From Candidatus Heimdallarchaeota archaeon (GTDB taxonomy: Archaea; Asgardarchaeota; Heimdallarchaeia; JABLTI01): 64,000 bases of DNA. The stretch's first letter is position 1. Every line of letters starts with the position of its first letter. A model generated the notes under the pieces. The model was not told where the DNA came from. It saw only the letters and a program-made list of their open reading frames with translations, and ran no database searches. The stretch lies in assembly GCA_018238155.1 (NCBI GenBank), contig JABCTZ010000046.1, positions 248,001 to 312,000 of the forward strand, given 5' to 3'. Both the position numbers and the translations under genes were made by a program. Positions 61,746 to 64,000 of the stretch are shown one piece after another.

Positions 61746-62582
61746 ATGCCCCCAAAGAAAAAAAATCCTGAGAAAAAGAAGAAATCCATCCCAAAAGAGA
61801 AGATTATCAAAATGGTGAAAGATCAAGAATACGTTGATTTAGGAGAACCTTTTGGTGAGAGTGCGAGAAGATATCTTGCTTTTCAGTTAACAAAATTGAT
61901 AGATAAAAAGGAAATAACAGGAACGGTTATTACACCAGAAGGAGTTTTCATTTCTCTTTCAGCTTCCGAAGTGAAAGACATTGTTCGTTTAATTAAAGCC
62001 AAAGGCATTTCTAATCTAGAAAAACTTGCAGAAGAGAACAAGTGGAATTCAAAAGTAGTAACATTGATTGCAAAGTCACGAATCAACCTTATTCAAAGAA
62101 AAGACAACAAAGTAATCACAAGAGATTCTGCAAAAGATATTCTCTATCAAAGTGTAATTCAAGGTGTTGATATAGATATATACGAATTAGCAGAAGAATT
62201 ACAACTTAAGAAATCTATTACAAGGGAATTACTTCAATCATTAATTGATGATGGCAAGATCGAAGGTGTTTATGTAAAATCTTCCCATAAATTTCTACCA
62301 ATGGAAATGCTTGAAGAATCTATTAGAGAACTTATAGACGATTTGGAAATGCAAAAAGTTTCATCTGTAACTTTTACCGCAATAGCAGAAAATTACAGTA
62401 TTTCTGATGAACAAGTATACAATATTTTATTGAAGCTTCACAATGTGGGAGATATTGACGTTCAACTAAACATGGGTCAAAAAATTTGTTTAATCAAAGA
62501 AAATATCGAAACTGAGAAAATTATTGAAAGAATACCTGAAGAAGAGAAAAAATTAGACATTGAAGATTTAACTCAGAAATAG
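61746..62582 (+). CDS. Lys-rich-tailed tandem winged-helix protein
   Basis: A 278-residue soluble protein. The first 20 residues are almost all Pro/Lys (MPPKKKNPEKKKKSIPKEK), as in ribosomal or nucleic-acid-binding tails. Three winged-helix-like units follow: ARRYLAFQLTKLIDKKEITGTVITPEGVFISL, DIYELAEELQLKKSITRELLQSLIDDGKIEGV, and SVTFTAIAENYSISDEQVYNILLKLHNVGDIDV, each ending in a short beta wing. A glutamate-rich end follows. This repeat style occurs in DNA/RNA-binding and PCI/UFL1-type scaffold proteins; I cannot decide which. ATG 61746 follows GAGG by nine bases, with a TTTTATACTATAT promoter element upstream. Divergent from aL12. Confidence 0.7.
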   Translation: MPPKKKNPEKKKKSIPKEKIIKMVKDQEYVDLGEPFGESARRYLAFQLTKLIDKKEITGTVITPEGVFISLSASEVKDIVRLIKAKGISNLEKLAEENKWNSKVVTLIAKSRINLIQRKDNKVITRDSAKDILYQSVIQGVDIDIYELAEELQLKKSITRELLQSLIDDGKIEGVYVKSSHKFLPMEMLEESIRELIDDLEMQKVSSVTFTAIAENYSISDEQVYNILLKLHNVGDIDVQLNMGQKICLIKENIETEKIIERIPEEEKKLDIEDLTQK

Positions 62583-62703
62583 AAAGCCTACTAAAATGTA
62601 CAATATGTGGTTAAAAGAAAGTTTTTATGTAGAAGAAATTAAAGTGAATAAAGATTATTAATTTGTGTTAAGAATGCAGGTATAATTAATTGGAGGAAAA
62701 AAA

Positions 62704-63489
62704 TTGAGTGCGAAACCACCTAAAAAACTTAAAAAACCTAGAAAAATTCCTGATGAATATGAAATATTAGTAATTAAATTAACCATGGAACTCAAAAAAG
62801 AAGTTGGAAAAGAAATAGCAGCCTTACTTCTTGTTGGAAGCGTTGCGGATAATAACTACATGAAAGGTGACTCTGATTGCGATTTCTATTTAGTAATTAA
62901 GAAAGATAGAGATAAACAAGTAGAAATTCTCCAAAAGATTGGTCAAGTCAAAGCCAAGTTTGAGAATGATCCTCAGTATTCATCACTTCTGGATTTAATG
63001 GTCTTCTTTGAAGAAGATCTTAATGAGGAAAACATTAATGCTTCAAGTATTGTCAATTGGGTTCACATTTGGACAGGACAACAGGGAATCCTAAAAATTG
63101 GCGAAGAAAATCCATTTGATAACGTAAAAATCACTCCTTCAAAACTCAAAAAAGGAGCTACACAGATGTGTCTGGATAATGTCTTTGTTATGCGTGATGG
63201 TTTTGTAAACACTTCAGCAGGAAAGGACGAAGAATTAGCCTTTTATGCAAGCGATGCAGCAATTGGATGTGCTCAAGCATATTTGATTCACTTGGGAGAA
63301 AAGAAATTTAACAGATACAACATCCCTGAACTTTTCGCAGAAAAAAGTACTGTAAAAGTAGATTCAAATATAATTAAAAAAGCAAGAGATTATCGAGTAG
63401 GTGCAAAAATCGATGACATTCATGAATTCCTTGAAAAGTGTTACGATTTTGGCTGGGCATTATTAGAAAACATGCTAAAAGGTAAATAG
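62704..63489 (+). CDS. Nucleotidyltransferase (NTase-fold) protein
   Basis: A 261-residue protein. LLLVGSVADNN and GDSDCDFYLVI at about 40-65 form the pattern GS-x(n)-D-x-D that identifies the nucleotidyltransferase fold with its two metal Asp residues. A further polar segment (LLDLMVFFEEDL) may supply the third. Residues 150-261 are a helical domain (ASDAAIGCAQAYLIHLGE) typical of MNT/HEPN-like or kanamycin nucleotidyltransferases. It may adenylylate a small molecule, RNA or protein. The N-terminus is Lys/Pro-rich (SAKPPKKLKKPRKI). TTG 62704 has GGAGG eight bases upstream. Same strand as the RecA-like gene 24 bases downstream, probably one operon. Confidence 0.85.
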   Translation: MSAKPPKKLKKPRKIPDEYEILVIKLTMELKKEVGKEIAALLLVGSVADNNYMKGDSDCDFYLVIKKDRDKQVEILQKIGQVKAKFENDPQYSSLLDLMVFFEEDLNEENINASSIVNWVHIWTGQQGILKIGEENPFDNVKITPSKLKKGATQMCLDNVFVMRDGFVNTSAGKDEELAFYASDAAIGCAQAYLIHLGEKKFNRYNIPELFAEKSTVKVDSNIIKKARDYRVGAKIDDIHEFLEKCYDFGWALLENMLKGK

Positions 63490-63513
63490 AAATTTCAATG
63501 AAGGGAACGAAAT

Positions 63514-64000
63514 TTGGCAAGTGAAAAAATAATCGTTAGATTGAAGGACCTTATCGGTAAAACTGATTCACAAATTTACTTGATTATTGGTCCCCCTGGT
63601 TCAGGGAAGGAAGGATTTGCATTACAGTATTTAATTGATGGATTTGCTGAGAAGAATAATGGTATTTTTCTCACAACTGATAGCTTTCCAAAAGAGATAA
63701 CTGACAAGATGAAACGATTAGGTGTTGATCCTGCTACTTTTATCACTGCAAAACAATTACAATTCATTGATGTCTTCTCTTATCGTACTGGCGAAAGCAT
63801 AAAAGACAATGGCTTAACTGTAAATAGCATTCGAGAATTGACCAGTATTAGTGTAATCATCAAGAAGTTAATTGATTCTACTGAAAAACTTAGACTTGTG
63901 ATGAATACAATTTCCACAATATCTATTTATAATTCAGAAATAGCAATACTTGATTTCATTCAAGCACAAGTCGCAAGATTAAAGCAACACAACCATTGTG
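63514..64000 (+). CDS. KaiC-like RecA-superfamily ATPase (5' part only)
   Basis: The first 162 residues of a gene that continues past the window. IYLIIGPPGSGKEGFALQYL is a Walker A where the usual Thr/Ser after GK is Glu, then GIFLTTDSFPKEITDKMKRLGVD matches the KaiC/RAD55 pattern of the Walker-A-following strand and helix, and LQFIDVFSYRTGE resembles the region before Walker B. Such proteins regulate or sense ATP in archaea. TTG 63514 has AAGGGA eight bases upstream. It may pair with the preceding nucleotidyltransferase gene; the second RecA-like gene in the window lies at 40704 and has lost its P-loop altogether. Confidence 0.8.
   Translation, partial: MASEKIIVRLKDLIGKTDSQIYLIIGPPGSGKEGFALQYLIDGFAEKNNGIFLTTDSFPKEITDKMKRLGVDPATFITAKQLQFIDVFSYRTGESIKDNGLTVNSIRELTSISVIIKKLIDSTEKLRLVMNTISTISIYNSEIAILDFIQAQVARLKQHNHC

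Noticed and set aside
1..64000. Insertion sequences, prophage or integrase genes
   Set aside because: I found no transposase, integrase or terminal inverted repeats; the window looks like stable chromosome.

Overview
The window (64 kb, AT-rich, roughly one third G+C, no rRNA or tRNA found) looks like a piece of an archaeal chromosome. The evidence is ribosomal stalk protein P1/aL12 with its Ala-rich hinge and acidic tail, an overlapping KsgA/Dim1-type rRNA dimethylase and HemK2-like methylase pair, TATA-type promoter sequences, Shine-Dalgarno sites of the GGAGG/GGTGA type, and frequent TTG starts. Several genes have eukaryote-like flavour: a GT22 (ALG9/ALG12/PIG-B type) mannosyltransferase, an alkaline-phosphatase-superfamily enzyme resembling PIG-N/PIG-O, and a SIRT6-like sirtuin. 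With multi-PAS kinases and RecA/KaiC-like proteins this makes an Asgard archaeon my best guess, but that is inference; nothing here is lineage-diagnostic by itself.

Layout. 1-11 kb is transport-rich: a truncated FtsX-type permease with its ATPase, a peptide-type (Opp/Dpp) ABC transporter whose two ATPases and two permeases lie on opposite strands facing each other, and an ABC ATPase carrying an AbrB-like and a zinc-ribbon tail, divergent from a six-TM protein. 11-20 kb holds Fe-S proteins, a creatinase-like M24 protein, a DMT exporter, TatD, carbamate kinase, a HEAT-repeat protein and a CDF metal transporter. 20-29 kb carries the PIG-N-like membrane enzyme, GMP synthase, an M61 peptidase, an LRR protein and a TPR protein with two aspartic-protease lobes. 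29-34 kb holds a tiny in-frame remnant of an aldo/keto reductase and an ABC-2 export cluster that begins with a pair of matching 17-bp operators around a TATA box and ends with a small winged-helix regulator. 34-42 kb is mostly housekeeping (sirtuin, TIM-barrel isomerase, MFS, HAD phosphatase, the rsmA pair, a P-loop-less KaiC homologue, an SDR). 42-48 kb is one very large cytosolic sensor kinase plus a dipeptidase. 49-54 kb is a minus-strand run: two membrane-anchored thioredoxins (one without its first active-site Cys), an O-methyltransferase and a membrane protein whose C-terminus resembles ferrochelatase without its catalytic residues. 54-64 kb holds DegV, a VTT-domain protein, an aminotransferase, the GT22 enzyme, aL12, a winged-helix protein, a nucleotidyltransferase and the start of another KaiC-like ATPase.

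The best candidates for something undescribed are: (1) the 49-53.4 kb cluster pairing a degenerate membrane ferrochelatase-like protein with outward-facing thioredoxins; (2) the single-chain two-lobed retropepsin-like protease with TPRs; (3) the ABC-2 cluster with its TTTGCA-N5-TGCAAA operators, a related site by the aldo/keto-reductase miniature, and a terminal winged-helix gene; (4) the ABC-ATPase/AbrB/zinc-ribbon fusion. All homology statements come from motif reading only; no search was run.
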